From Roseomonas sp. (GTDB taxonomy: Bacteria; Pseudomonadota; Alphaproteobacteria; Acetobacterales; Acetobacteraceae), in assembly GCA_020249285.1 (NCBI GenBank), contig JADCFX010000009.1, positions 1 to 64,000 of the forward strand: a stretch of 64,000 nt of DNA, in the 5' to 3' direction. The notes beneath the pieces were generated by a model, which was not told the DNA's origin, did no database searches, and saw only the letters and a program-made list of their open reading frames with translations. Shown piece after piece: positions 24,996-34,318 of this stretch; position 1 is the first letter of the stretch, and every line of letters starts with the position of its first letter. The position numbers and the translations under genes were made by a program.

Positions 24996-25985
24996 ATGGC
25001 TGACAGCATTCCCGTTCTGGACCTTGCACCTTTGCGTGCGGGCGCGGCTGGGGCTCTCGACAGGCTCGGCAAAGAACTGCGCCACGCCTTTACCGAGGTG
25101 GGCTTTTACTTCGTGCGCAATCACGGCATCCCGGAAGCCTTGCTTGATCAGACCTTCGCTGAGGCCGCGCGCTTCCATGCGCAGCCTTTGGATGCGAAGC
25201 TGGCGCTCAAGATCAATGAACACAATATCGGCTATATGCCGATGCGAGGCGCCACCACACGCGTAAATGCGGTGGGCGACGTGGCGCTGCCGAATGCCAA
25301 TGAAGCCGTGTTCTTCAAGCGCGATCTGCCGGCTGATCATCCGGATGTTCTGGAGAAAGTGCGCTTTCGTGGCGCCAATCAATGGCCCGATTTGTCTGGC
25401 TTTCGGGAAAATATCCTGCAAGCCATGGCGGCGCTTGAAGGCCTGGGCTTGGCGCTTTTGCCAATTTACGCCCGCGCGCTTGGCTTGCCCGCCGATTACT
25501 TCGCGCCCTTCTTCCAGGAACCGATGTTCACGCTCCGCATGTCGCATTACCCGCCGCAGGAACCAACCGCGCCCGAGAATGAATTCGGCATCGCGCCCCA
25601 TATGGACACAAGTTACATGACCATTCTGGCGCAGAACAAGGTACCGGGCCTGTCGCTGCGCCTGCCCGATGGGCGCTGGCTGGATGCGCCGGCACCTGAA
25701 GGCGCGCTGCTGATCAATGGCGGGATGATGCTGCGCCGCTGGACGGATAATCGCTTCCTTGCGACACCGCATCGCGTGATCAATCGCTCTGGCCGCGAAC
25801 GCTATGCGATTCCGTTTTTCATGGATGCGAGTTATCGCGCGGTCATGGCGCCCATCACCGCTGATGGCGCACCGGCGCGCATGGAACCCATCACCTATCC
25901 GGATTTCATGACCGGCTATCAGCGCGCCAATTTCCACCATGCTGCCGAAAAATCCGAAGAAAAGGTGCAGCTACAGGGCGCCTGA
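24996..25985 (+). CDS. 2-oxoglutarate/Fe(II)-dependent oxygenase, isopenicillin N synthase family
   Basis: A 329-residue double-stranded beta-helix oxygenase. The N-terminal DIOX_N region is ELRHAFTEVGFYFVRNHGIP. The iron triad is visible as APHMDTSYMTIL (His-x-Asp) and the His of ATPHRVINRSG. The usual R-x-S co-substrate motif reads RYA in ERYAIPFFMD, so 2-oxoglutarate binding may be altered. A GGGATAA stretch lies a few bases upstream of the ATG. The substrate is unknown; members act on amino acids, flavonoids and alkaloid-like compounds. The gene after it encodes an orphan HAAT binding protein, which may supply its substrate (inference). Confidence 0.8.
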   Translation: MADSIPVLDLAPLRAGAAGALDRLGKELRHAFTEVGFYFVRNHGIPEALLDQTFAEAARFHAQPLDAKLALKINEHNIGYMPMRGATTRVNAVGDVALPNANEAVFFKRDLPADHPDVLEKVRFRGANQWPDLSGFRENILQAMAALEGLGLALLPIYARALGLPADYFAPFFQEPMFTLRMSHYPPQEPTAPENEFGIAPHMDTSYMTILAQNKVPGLSLRLPDGRWLDAPAPEGALLINGGMMLRRWTDNRFLATPHRVINRSGRERYAIPFFMDASYRAVMAPITADGAPARMEPITYPDFMTGYQRANFHHAAEKSEEKVQLQGA

Positions 25986-26077
25986 ATTTGCCTACAGCAG
26001 GGGGCTTTACCTTCCCCCCAGATAACGTAGCCTTCGCATAGCCGCAAAGGCTTCGAACTGTTTTGGGAGGAAAACTC

Positions 26078-27310
26078 ATGGAAGTAACACGTCGTACGGC
26101 CCTAGCGGCCGGCGGTGGCGCAGCCCTTGGTGGCCTGCCTTGGCGGAGTGCCAAGGCGCAGGCCGCGAATACCATCAAGATTGCGCTGCTGACGGATTTT
26201 TCCGGCACCTATCGCGATGTGAGTGGGCCTACGGAATTGGCCTGCGTGCGCCAGGCGGCTGCGGAGATGAACAATCGCGGCTTCAATATCGAAGTCCTGT
26301 TCGGCGATAATCAGAATCGGCCAGATGTTGGGTCCAACCTGACACGGCAATGGATTGACCGTGATGGCGTTGATGTCGTGGTTGACGGCGGGGCTTCTTC
26401 GGTTGCCTTGGCTGCGAATGAAATCATCCGCGACAAGAACAAGGTTTTCTTGAATACCACGTCGGCGACTTCGGATCTGACAGGCCGTGCCTGCACCCCG
26501 AATACCGTACACTGGACTTACGATACCTGGATGCTGGCCAAATCCACAGGCGGTGCCACGGTGCGCGCTGGTGGCGATAGCTGGTTCTTCATCACGGCGG
26601 ATTACGCCTTTGGTCACGCGCTTGAACGCGACACGGGGAATTTTGTGCGCAATGCCGGTGGGCGCGTGCTGGGCCAGGTACGCACGCCCTTCCCGGGCAC
26701 GACTGATTTTTCGGCCTTCCTGGTGCAGGCGCAGGCATCACGCGCCAAGGTGATTGGTCTTGCCAATGCGGGCAGTGACACCATCAACTGCATCAAGCAG
26801 GCCGCTGAATTCGGCATCATGCGTCGCGGCATCAAGCTTGCCAGTCTGCTGATGTTCCTGCCGGATGTGCATTCGCTCGGGCTTGCCACCACGCAAGGGC
26901 TGATCTGCACGGAAACCTTCTATTGGGATATGAATGACCGCACCCGCGCTTTCTCGGCCCGTGTGCGGCCCAATATCGCTCAGAACGCGCTTTGCATGAA
27001 CCATGCTGGCGGCTATGCGGCGGTGCTGCATTATCTGAAGACCGTCGCCGATATGGGCGTGGCACAAGCGAAGCAAAGCGGCGCGGCGACCGTTGCGCGC
27101 ATGAAGGCCATTCCTTGCGATGATGATTGCTTCGGCCCCGGCACCATCCGCGCCGATGGTCGCAAGCTGCATCCCGCCTATCTGTTCGAAGTGAAAAAGC
27201 CCGAGGAAAGCCGCGGCGTGTTTGATTATTACAAGCTGCTGCAAACCACGCCATCCGATGAGGCCTTCCGCCCCATCGCCGAAGGTGGCTGCAGCTTCGT
27301 GCGGAGCTAA
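26078..27310 (+). CDS. Orphan HAAT-type periplasmic substrate-binding protein, copy 3
   Basis: A 410-residue paralogue of the two binding proteins of the liv-type operon about 19 kb to the left. The start at 26078 (MEVTRRTALAAGG) is set by GGGAGG at 26065-26070, and a twin-arginine-like signal ends AKAQA. The mature part begins ANTIKIALLTDFSGTYRD and shares FFITADYAFGHALERDT and DYYKLLQTTPSDEAFRP. No permease or ATPase is adjacent, so it either uses the liv-type permeases or another set elsewhere. A near-perfect hairpin follows its stop. Confidence 0.9.
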   Translation: MEVTRRTALAAGGGAALGGLPWRSAKAQAANTIKIALLTDFSGTYRDVSGPTELACVRQAAAEMNNRGFNIEVLFGDNQNRPDVGSNLTRQWIDRDGVDVVVDGGASSVALAANEIIRDKNKVFLNTTSATSDLTGRACTPNTVHWTYDTWMLAKSTGGATVRAGGDSWFFITADYAFGHALERDTGNFVRNAGGRVLGQVRTPFPGTTDFSAFLVQAQASRAKVIGLANAGSDTINCIKQAAEFGIMRRGIKLASLLMFLPDVHSLGLATTQGLICTETFYWDMNDRTRAFSARVRPNIAQNALCMNHAGGYAAVLHYLKTVADMGVAQAKQSGAATVARMKAIPCDDDCFGPGTIRADGRKLHPAYLFEVKKPEESRGVFDYYKLLQTTPSDEAFRPIAEGGCSFVRS

Positions 27311-27319
27311 AATCTGCAT

Positions 27320-27350
27320 GGCGCGGTGGGGCACATCACCCCATCGCGCC
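27320..27350. terminator. Convergent hairpin terminator
   Basis: GGCGCGGTGGGG (27320-27331) pairs with CCCCATCGCGCC (27339-27350) with one G-T pair and a seven-base loop. It lies between the binding-protein stop and the end of the opposing GtrA gene and could serve both strands, though no T-run is present. Confidence 0.55.
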
Positions 27351-27799
27351 TAACCCTTGGCGCGAAACACCAATTGGCGCGACAGCACGAAATTCCCGAA
27401 CATCCCGGCAATCGCCCCCGCGGCCACGCCCAGCACCGGATGCGCCCCCACCATGGGCACATAGGCGATCAGCGCGGCATAGGTACCGTAATTCATGGCG
27501 AAGCCAATCAGGTTCACCACCAGAAACAGCGCCCATTGCTGATGCACGGGGCCATCACCGCGCCCGCGAAAGGTCCATAGCCGATTGAGCGCCCAGGTTG
27601 TGGTCGCTGCCAAAAGGTATGACACCGCGCGCCCGCCATAAAGCCCAAGCCCCAATGCGATGCCCGCATAGAGCACCGCCGTATCCACCACAAAGCCGAT
27701 GGTGCCGACCACACCGAAACGCAGAAACTCCAACAACAGTTGAAAGCGGTCTGTGCCTAGGGCGCTTTCGATGCGGGAGAGAATGCCTTGCATAGCCAT
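27350..27799 (-). CDS. GtrA-family membrane protein
   Basis: A roughly 150-residue protein with four membrane helices. The first is FLRFGVVGTIGFVVDTAVLYAGI, the classical GtrA opening. The cytoplasmic motif TWALNRLWTFRGRG is followed by two more helices and FVLSRQLVFRAKG at the end. GtrA proteins are thought to flip or carry polyprenyl-linked sugars for surface glycan modification. Start codons at 27793 and 27799 are equally plausible; longer upstream readings lack family similarity. It is divergent from the next ABC binding-protein gene, with about 220 bases between them that hold no other recognised feature. Confidence 0.85.
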   Translation of the reverse strand: MAMQGILSRIESALGTDRFQLLLEFLRFGVVGTIGFVVDTAVLYAGIALGLGLYGGRAVSYLLAATTTWALNRLWTFRGRGDGPVHQQWALFLVVNLIGFAMNYGTYAALIAYVPMVGAHPVLGVAAGAIAGMFGNFVLSRQLVFRAKG

Positions 27800-28023
27800 G
27801 CCCGCCTGTAACGCAGGAGAGCGGGGCGGCGCAAACTGCCAGGGTTCTTGCGGCCTTCCGGGCAGGAAGTTTTGGCGGAACTGACGCAAAGTAAGGCAAT
27901 CTGGATGGATTATGCCCAGGAACCGACTTTGGTTTTTGGTCATAAGCCGGGCTAAGGCCAAATCGCACTTGCATAGGCCGGGGCAAGCGGGTCTGATAGC
28001 TGGAACACGCAAAGGGGCTTTAA

Positions 28024-29613
28024 ATGCAACGTCGGGATGTTTTCAAACTGAGTGCCGGCGCAGCCGCAACCGCGCTGCCTTCCTTCGCCATCGCCCAGCC
28101 AGCCCAGAACCGCGTACTGAAAATGGTGCCGCAGGCCAATCTCACCAGCCTCGACCCCATTTGGACCACGGCGAATATCACCCGCAATTTCGGCCATATG
28201 GTTTTTGACTCGCTTTATGGCATGGATGCGGCGTTCCGCCCGCAGCCGCAAATGGCAGCCGGCCATAGCAGCGATGATGGCGGGCGGAGTGTCACCATCA
28301 CGCTGCGCCCGGGGCTCAAATTCCATGATGGGGAGCCCGTGCGCGCGCAGGATGTGGTGCCAAGCCTGCAACGCTGGATGCGCCGCAACCCCTTCGGCCA
28401 GAAGCTCGCGACCGTCACGGATGATATTCTGGTTGTCGATGATATGCGCATCCGCTTCCGGCTTAAAAAACCCTTCCCGCTGCTATTCCATGCGCTGGGG
28501 CAGGTTTCCAATAGCCCGGCCTTCATCATGCCAGAGCGTCTGGCCAAGACCGATCCCTTCCAGCAGGTGCGCGAAGCGGTTGGCTCCGGTCCCTTCCGCT
28601 TCAAGGCCAATGAATTCAATTCCGGCAGTCTGGTTGTCTATGAACGCTTCGCCGATTACGTGCCCGTGCAAAGCGGTACCCCAAGCCTGACCGCCGGACC
28701 AAAAATCGCGCATTTTGATCGCGTGGAATGGCATATCATTGTGGATGCCGCGACGGCGGCGGCGGCTTTGCAAACCGGCGAGATTGATTGGTATGAGCAG
28801 CCGCCACCGGAAGTGCAGCAATTGCTCCGCCGCAACCGCCAAGTGGTGATCGAAGCGATTGACCCGCTGCCGCTGACCGGCATTTTGCGCTTCAACCATG
28901 CGCATGCGCCCTTCAACAACAAGGCTTTGCGCCAAGCCCTGCTGCCGGCCATCAGCCAGCAGGATTTCATGCAGGCATCGGTCGGCACGGATCCTTCGCT
29001 CTATACCACGGGCGTTGGCATGTTCACGCCGGGCACGCCACTTGCCAATGATGCGGGGCTCGCGCCGCTGATGGGGCCGCGCAGCATAGACCGCGCGCGG
29101 TCCCTGATGCGCGAAGCGGGCTATACCAACCAGACCATGCGGCTGATTGGCCCGACCGATATTCTGGTGCCCGCCGCACTCACGCAGGTGGGCGCGGATT
29201 TGGTGCGCCGGCTTGGCTTCAATGCCGACATTGTACTCAGCGATTGGGGCACCACGGTGCAACGCCGCACCTCGCGTGAGCCGGTGGAACGTGGCGGCTG
29301 GTCCATGCTGTTCACCTCCTTCTCCTCCTTCGATTTCGCCGATCCGGCGGCGCATTTCCCGTTGCGCGGCAATGGCACCAATGCCTGGTTCGGTTGGCCG
29401 GATGTGCCGCGGCTTGAGGAATTGCGCGATGCCTGGTTTGACGCGCCGGACCTTGCCGCGCAGCAGGCCCTCGCGCGGGATATGCAAACGGTCGCGATGG
29501 ATGAACTGCCCTATATTCCGCTGGGTTCCTATAAATCCATGACAGCCTTGCGCGCGAACCTGACCGGGCGCGTGGCGGGGCTCGCGCTTTATTGGGGCAT
29601 CAGGCGGGGCTGA
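28024..29613 (+). CDS. Peptide-type ABC importer substrate-binding protein, first of a tandem pair
   Basis: A 529-residue SBP_bac_5 protein. The N-terminus MQRRDVFKLSAGAAATALPS is a twin-arginine-like signal ending AIAQP. The first mature segment RVLKMVPQANLTSLDPIWTT and the LRPGLKFHDGEPV motif are typical. It is the first gene of a six-gene transporter operon. The next gene encodes a related protein of nearly equal length, so duplication within the operon is likely. The 221-base gap between the two has short GC-rich runs but no gene and no clear terminator. Confidence 0.9.
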   Translation: MQRRDVFKLSAGAAATALPSFAIAQPAQNRVLKMVPQANLTSLDPIWTTANITRNFGHMVFDSLYGMDAAFRPQPQMAAGHSSDDGGRSVTITLRPGLKFHDGEPVRAQDVVPSLQRWMRRNPFGQKLATVTDDILVVDDMRIRFRLKKPFPLLFHALGQVSNSPAFIMPERLAKTDPFQQVREAVGSGPFRFKANEFNSGSLVVYERFADYVPVQSGTPSLTAGPKIAHFDRVEWHIIVDAATAAAALQTGEIDWYEQPPPEVQQLLRRNRQVVIEAIDPLPLTGILRFNHAHAPFNNKALRQALLPAISQQDFMQASVGTDPSLYTTGVGMFTPGTPLANDAGLAPLMGPRSIDRARSLMREAGYTNQTMRLIGPTDILVPAALTQVGADLVRRLGFNADIVLSDWGTTVQRRTSREPVERGGWSMLFTSFSSFDFADPAAHFPLRGNGTNAWFGWPDVPRLEELRDAWFDAPDLAAQQALARDMQTVAMDELPYIPLGSYKSMTALRANLTGRVAGLALYWGIRRG

Positions 29614-29834
29614 GGGGCAGCGGGGGCGCGCTACCCCCCCCCGCAAGCCGTTGCTGGCATGGGCCATGCATGTTCATGGCGAAGCTGAGGATGCCGGGCC
29701 GCGAGCGGGGCTATTTGCGCCGCACGGAAAGCAGGCTAAGCGAGACGACTTGTTCTGCATTGCCAATTGGCGAGGCAGGGTGACTTTTACCTGGGCAGAC
29801 TGGGCTGCCCCGAACATGACATGGGAGACGGGCA

Positions 29835-31436
29835 ATGGATCGTAGAGACTTCCTCAAGGCAACGGCAGGCGTTGCCGCGCTGGCTGGTACGGGCGGGCTT
29901 GCCGCCCCGGCGCTGGCGCAGGGCGCCGCCGCACGCACGCTGCGCTTCGTGCCGCAGGCCAACCTAGCCAATTTCGACCCCATCTGGGGCACGCAATATG
30001 TGGTGCGCAATGCCGCCGCTTTGGTGTGGGACACGCTTTACGGCTTTGACGACAAGCTGGAAGCCAAGCGCCAGATGGTGGAAAGTGAGGAAGTCTCCTC
30101 GGATGGGAAGGTCTGGACCTTCCGCCTGCGTGAAGGCCTGATGTGGCATGATGGCACGCGGGTGACGGCGGCGGATTGCGTCGCCAGCCTCAATCGCTGG
30201 GCGGTGCGTGATGGCATGGGCCAGATGATTCGTGCCATTCAGGAAGAATTGGTGGCGTTGGATGACCGCACCTTCCGCTGGAGCCTGAAGGCGCCTTACC
30301 CCAAGATGCTGCTGGCGCTTGGCAAGAACAACACGCCGATGGCCTTCATGATGCCGGAGCGCATCGCACGCACCGATCCCTTCCAGCAGGTCACTGAATT
30401 CGTCGGTTCCGGGCCGATGCGCTTTGTGCGCAATGAATGGGTCCCTGGTGCCCGCGCGGTCTTCACCCGCTTTGAACAATATGTCCCGCGCAATGAACCT
30501 CCGTCATGGTTGGCGGGCGGCAAGCGTATGGGCGTGGACCGCATTGAATGGATCATCATGCCAGACCCGGCCACGGCCTCGGCGGCGCTGATGAACAATG
30601 AAATTGATTGGTGGGAAACCCCGCTGACCGATTTGATTCCGTCCTTGCGGCGCAATCGGAATATCCGCGTGGACATCGCCGATCCGCTCGGCAATATCGG
30701 GTCCTTCCGCTTCAACCACTTGCACGCACCGTTCAATGACGTGCGCGCGCGCCGCGCGGTTGCCATGGTTCTGAACCAGGAAGACTATATGCGGTCCGTG
30801 GTCGGTGATGATCGCGCGCTGTGGCAGACACTGCCTTCCTTCTTCACGCCTGGGACGCCGCTTTATACTGAAGCGGGTGGCGATATCCTGAAGGGGCCGC
30901 GCAATGTTGAAGCCGCCCGCGCCTTGCTGCGTGAATCTGGCTATAACGGCCAGCCCATTACGCTGCTGGTTGGTCAGGATCAGGCGCCGCTCAAGGCCAT
31001 GGGTGAAGTCACCAATGCGCTGCTGCGTTCCATTGGCATGAATGTGGATTTCGTGGCGACAGATTGGGGCACGGTTGGTCAGCGCCGCGCTTCCAAATCG
31101 CCCCCCGGTCAGGGTGGCTGGCACATCTTCCACACCTGGCATGCAGGTGCGGATTGCATCAATCCGGCGGCCTATCTGGCGCTGCGCGCGCATGGCGATG
31201 GCGCCTGGTTCGGCTGGCCCAAGGATGATGCTGTGGAAGCCGCGCGTGACAAGTGGTTTGCCGCCCCCGATCTGGCGGCGGAAAAGGCCGCGGTTGCGGA
31301 AATGAATGCCGCGGCCATGAGCCACATGACCTATGCGCCCACAGGTTTCTACAAAACCTATCAGGCGTGGCGGGCGAATGTTACGGGCATTGTCGGTGGC
31401 CCGCTGCCCTTCTTCTGGGGCGTGAATAAGTCCTAA
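29835..31436 (+). CDS. Peptide-type ABC importer substrate-binding protein, second of a tandem pair
   Basis: A 533-residue SBP_bac_5 protein. Signal: DRRDFLKATAGVAALAGTGG, ending ALAQG. The mature start TLRFVPQANLANFDPIWGTQ and LREGLMWHDGTRVTAADCVA parallel the preceding gene. Shared FSRTDPFQQV-like and GTPLYTEAGG-like stretches show that the two are paralogues. A GGGAGACGGGCA ribosome-binding region precedes the ATG. The permease gene begins 21 bases after its stop. Two receptors for one permease pair suggests two ligands or two affinities (inference). Confidence 0.9.
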   Translation: MDRRDFLKATAGVAALAGTGGLAAPALAQGAAARTLRFVPQANLANFDPIWGTQYVVRNAAALVWDTLYGFDDKLEAKRQMVESEEVSSDGKVWTFRLREGLMWHDGTRVTAADCVASLNRWAVRDGMGQMIRAIQEELVALDDRTFRWSLKAPYPKMLLALGKNNTPMAFMMPERIARTDPFQQVTEFVGSGPMRFVRNEWVPGARAVFTRFEQYVPRNEPPSWLAGGKRMGVDRIEWIIMPDPATASAALMNNEIDWWETPLTDLIPSLRRNRNIRVDIADPLGNIGSFRFNHLHAPFNDVRARRAVAMVLNQEDYMRSVVGDDRALWQTLPSFFTPGTPLYTEAGGDILKGPRNVEAARALLRESGYNGQPITLLVGQDQAPLKAMGEVTNALLRSIGMNVDFVATDWGTVGQRRASKSPPGQGGWHIFHTWHAGADCINPAAYLALRAHGDGAWFGWPKDDAVEAARDKWFAAPDLAAEKAAVAEMNAAAMSHMTYAPTGFYKTYQAWRANVTGIVGGPLPFFWGVNKS

Positions 31437-31457
31437 TCAAGAAAGATTGCCGGGATC

Positions 31458-32399
31458 ATGTTTGCCTATATCGTCCGCCGCGTCTTGGCCACCATTCCGG
31501 TGATGGCCTTTGTCGCGCTATTCGTCTTCAGTCTGCTTTATGTCGCGCCGGGTGATCCGGCGGCGGTAATTGCGGGCGATCAGGCCACACCTGAAGATGT
31601 GGAACGCATCCGCGCCAGCCTTGGCCTCGACCGGCCCTTTTTGATCCGGTTTGGGGAATGGGTCTGGCGTATTCTTCAGGGTGATCTCGGCGTTTCGATT
31701 TTCACCAATCTGCCCGTTTCCACCATGATCCAGCAGCGTATTGAACCAACGCTGTCGCTCATGATCATTACGCTGATCCTGGCGGTTTCGGTGGCCATCC
31801 CGATGGGGGTGATCGCCGCCTGGAAGCAGGGCACGGTGATTGACCGCACCGTGATGGGCTTCGCGGTGCTGGGCTTTTCTGTGCCCGTCTTTGTCGTGGG
31901 TTATGTGCTGGCCTTTATCTTTGCACTGGAACTCGATTGGGTGCCGGTGCAGGGCTATACGCCGATCAAGCAAGGTTTCTTTCCCTGGTTCCAGAACCTG
32001 ATCCTGCCGGCTATCGCTTTGGGCACGGTCTATATCGCGCTGATTGCGCGCATCACGCGTGCGACCATGCTGGAAGTACTGCAACAGGATTATATCCGCA
32101 CCGCCCGTGCCAAGGGTGCCGGGCAGCGTAACATCCTGTTCCTGCATGCGCTGAAGAATGCCGCCGTGCCGATCGTCACCGTGATCGGGATTGGCATTGC
32201 GCTACTGATTGGTGGCGCGGTGGTGACGGAGAGCGTCTTTGCCATTCCGGGCCTTGGGCGCCTCACGGTGGATGCCATTCTGCGGCGCGACTACCCGGTC
32301 ATTCAGGGCGTCGTGCTGCTGTTTTCCTTTGTCTATGTGCTGGTGAATCTCATGATTGACCTGCTCTATACCATTCTGGACCCGAGGATCAGATACTGA
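31458..32399 (+). CDS. Peptide-type ABC transporter permease (DppB-like), second system
   Basis: A 313-residue inner-membrane protein. It opens FAYIVRRVLATIPVMAFVAL with the periplasmic loop VAPGDPAAVIAGDQATPED. The ATPase-contact loop YIRTARAKGAGQRNILFLHA and the later AVVTESVFAIPGLGRLTVDA are family signatures. The TGA stop overlaps the ATG of the next permease by one base (TGATG). It is related to, but clearly distinct from, the DppB-like protein at 13485. Confidence 0.93.
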   Translation: MFAYIVRRVLATIPVMAFVALFVFSLLYVAPGDPAAVIAGDQATPEDVERIRASLGLDRPFLIRFGEWVWRILQGDLGVSIFTNLPVSTMIQQRIEPTLSLMIITLILAVSVAIPMGVIAAWKQGTVIDRTVMGFAVLGFSVPVFVVGYVLAFIFALELDWVPVQGYTPIKQGFFPWFQNLILPAIALGTVYIALIARITRATMLEVLQQDYIRTARAKGAGQRNILFLHALKNAAVPIVTVIGIGIALLIGGAVVTESVFAIPGLGRLTVDAILRRDYPVIQGVVLLFSFVYVLVNLMIDLLYTILDPRIRY

Positions 32400-33325
32400 T
32401 GTCCGCTTCCATCCTCGACCCCAAGGGCATCACCGCGGCCAATGTGGCCGTGGCGCCGACACTGCCCGACATCATGCCGCCGGTGAAGCCGCGCAAAGGC
32501 TTTTTCGGCTATATGCGCCGGCACCCCGCCATTGCGATTGGCGGTTCGTTGGTCACGCTCATGGTGCTGGTCGCGATTTTCGCGCCCTTCCTGTTCACCA
32601 CGGACCCGACCGCGCTTGCCCCCGCGCGGCGCACGCGTGAACCATCGGCCATGTATTGGTTCGGCACGGATATGCTGGGCCGCGATATCTATTCGCGCGT
32701 GCTTTATGGTGCGCGGGTGTCGCTACTGGTGGGCTTCTCGGTCGCGGTGCTCGCTTCCATCATTGGTCTTACGATTGGGATGATTTCCGGCTTCATCCGT
32801 TGGGCCGATAGCATCATTATGCGCGTGATGGATGGCATGATGTCCATCCCGCCCATTCTGCTGGCAATCGCGCTGATGGCGCTGACGCGCGGTTCGGTGC
32901 AAAACGTGATTATCGCCATCACCATTGCGGAAATCCCGCGCGTGTCCCGCCTGGTGCGCGGCGTCGTTTTGTCCCTGCGTGAGCAGCCTTATGTGGATGC
33001 CGCGGTGGCGGCGGGTACCAGCACACCCGTGATCATTTGGCGCCATATTCTGCCGAATACGCTGGCGCCCATCACGGTGCAGGCAACCTATATCTGCGCT
33101 TCTGCGATGATCGTGGAAAGCATCCTGTCCTTTATTGGTGCCGGCACGCCACCCATCATTCCCTCCTGGGGCAATATCATGGCCGAAGGCCGCGCGCTGT
33201 GGCAGGTGAAGCCCTATATCGTGTTCTTCCCGGCCATTTTCCTGTCCATCACCGTGCTGGCGGTGAACCTGCTTGGCGATGGTTTGCGTGATGCCCTCGA
33301 CCCGCGCATGGCAAAGAGGATCTGA
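32399..33325 (+). CDS. Peptide-type ABC transporter permease (DppC-like), second system
   Basis: A 308-residue inner-membrane permease. An N-terminal cytoplasmic stretch of about 40 residues is followed by HPAIAIGGSLVTLMVLVAIF. The signature MYWFGTDMLGRDIYSRVLYG and the contact loop YVDAAVAAGTSTPVIIWRHI are present, as is ESILSFIGAGTPPIIPSWGN. It follows the DppB-like gene with a one-base overlap and precedes the ATPase gene by three bases, so all are probably one transcript. Confidence 0.93.
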   Translation: MSASILDPKGITAANVAVAPTLPDIMPPVKPRKGFFGYMRRHPAIAIGGSLVTLMVLVAIFAPFLFTTDPTALAPARRTREPSAMYWFGTDMLGRDIYSRVLYGARVSLLVGFSVAVLASIIGLTIGMISGFIRWADSIIMRVMDGMMSIPPILLAIALMALTRGSVQNVIIAITIAEIPRVSRLVRGVVLSLREQPYVDAAVAAGTSTPVIIWRHILPNTLAPITVQATYICASAMIVESILSFIGAGTPPIIPSWGNIMAEGRALWQVKPYIVFFPAIFLSITVLAVNLLGDGLRDALDPRMAKRI

Positions 33326-33328
33326 CCC

Positions 33329-34318
33329 ATGGCGATTCTCGAAGTTGAAAATCTGCAAACCCATTTCCGCACGCCTGATGGCATCAATCGCGCGGTGGAT
33401 GGCGTTTCCTTCCATGTAGAAGCGGGGGAGACGCTGGCCGTTGTGGGCGAAAGCGGTTGCGGCAAATCCGTCACCGCCATGTCCATCCTGCGCCTGATCC
33501 CGGAGCCGCCCGGCAAGCTTGCCGGCGCCATCCGCTTCAATGGCAAGAACCTGCTTGACCTCTCGGAAGCCGAAATGCGTGGCATTCGCGGCAATGAGAT
33601 CAGCATGATCTTCCAGGAACCCATGACGTCACTGAACCCGGTGCTGACCGTAGGACGGCAGATTGGGGAAACGCTGAGGCTGCACCAAGGCATGTCTGCC
33701 CAGCAGGCGGAAGACCGCGCGGTGGATATGCTGAAGCTGGTTGGCATTCCGGAAGCCGAACGCCGCGTGAAGGAATACCCGCATCAGCTTTCAGGCGGCA
33801 TGCGCCAGCGCGTGATGATCGCGATTGCGCTTGCCTGCAACCCGAAGCTGCTGATCGCTGATGAACCAACCACGGCTTTGGATGTGACCATCCAGGCGCA
33901 GATTTTGGACCTAATGCGGGATCTGAAGCATCGCGTTGGCGCCGCCATTGTGCTGATCACGCATGATCTTGGCGTGGTGGCGGAAGTCGCTGAACGCGTT
34001 GTGGTCATGTATGCCGGGCGCAAGGTGGAAGAAGCCAAGGTCGGGCCTTTGTTCCGTACCCCGCGCCATCCCTATACTCAGGGCTTGCTGGGTTCTGTGC
34101 CGAAGCTTGGGTCTTCGCTGGACGGCACGGAAACGCGCTTGCAGGAAATCCCGGGCCTGGTGCCGAGCCTCAAGCAGAAGCTGCAAGGGTGTGTTTTTGC
34201 CAGCCGCTGCCCCTATGCCACTGATCTTTGCACAAGCGTCGCGCCGGGCCTGGAAGAAAAAGCCCCCGGCCATATCGTCGCCTGTCATTACGCCCTGAAG
34301 GAGGCCGCCGCGGCATGA
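33329..34318 (+). CDS. Peptide-type ABC transporter ATP-binding protein (DppD-like), second system
   Basis: A 329-residue ATPase. Walker [12 protein letters not shown], signature [12 protein letters not shown], Walker [15 protein letters not shown], switch His ITHDLG and the C-terminal cysteine region [15 protein letters not shown] are intact. It starts three bases after the permease stop. The last four bases (ATGA) overlap the start of the second ATPase. Confidence 0.92.
   Translation: MAILEVENLQTHFRTPDGINRAVDGVSFHVEAGETLAVVGESGCGKSVTAMSILRLIPEPPGKLAGAIRFNGKNLLDLSEAEMRGIRGNEISMIFQEPMTSLNPVLTVGRQIGETLRLHQGMSAQQAEDRAVDMLKLVGIPEAERRVKEYPHQLSGGMRQRVMIAIALACNPKLLIADEPTTALDVTIQAQILDLMRDLKHRVGAAIVLITHDLGVVAEVAERVVVMYAGRKVEEAKVGPLFRTPRHPYTQGLLGSVPKLGSSLDGTETRLQEIPGLVPSLKQKLQGCVFASRCPYATDLCTSVAPGLEEKAPGHIVACHYALKEAAAA

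Noticed and set aside
28483..29667. 394-codon open frame on the minus strand
   Set aside because: Antisense of a clear substrate-binding protein gene; low-information, Arg/His-rich translation.
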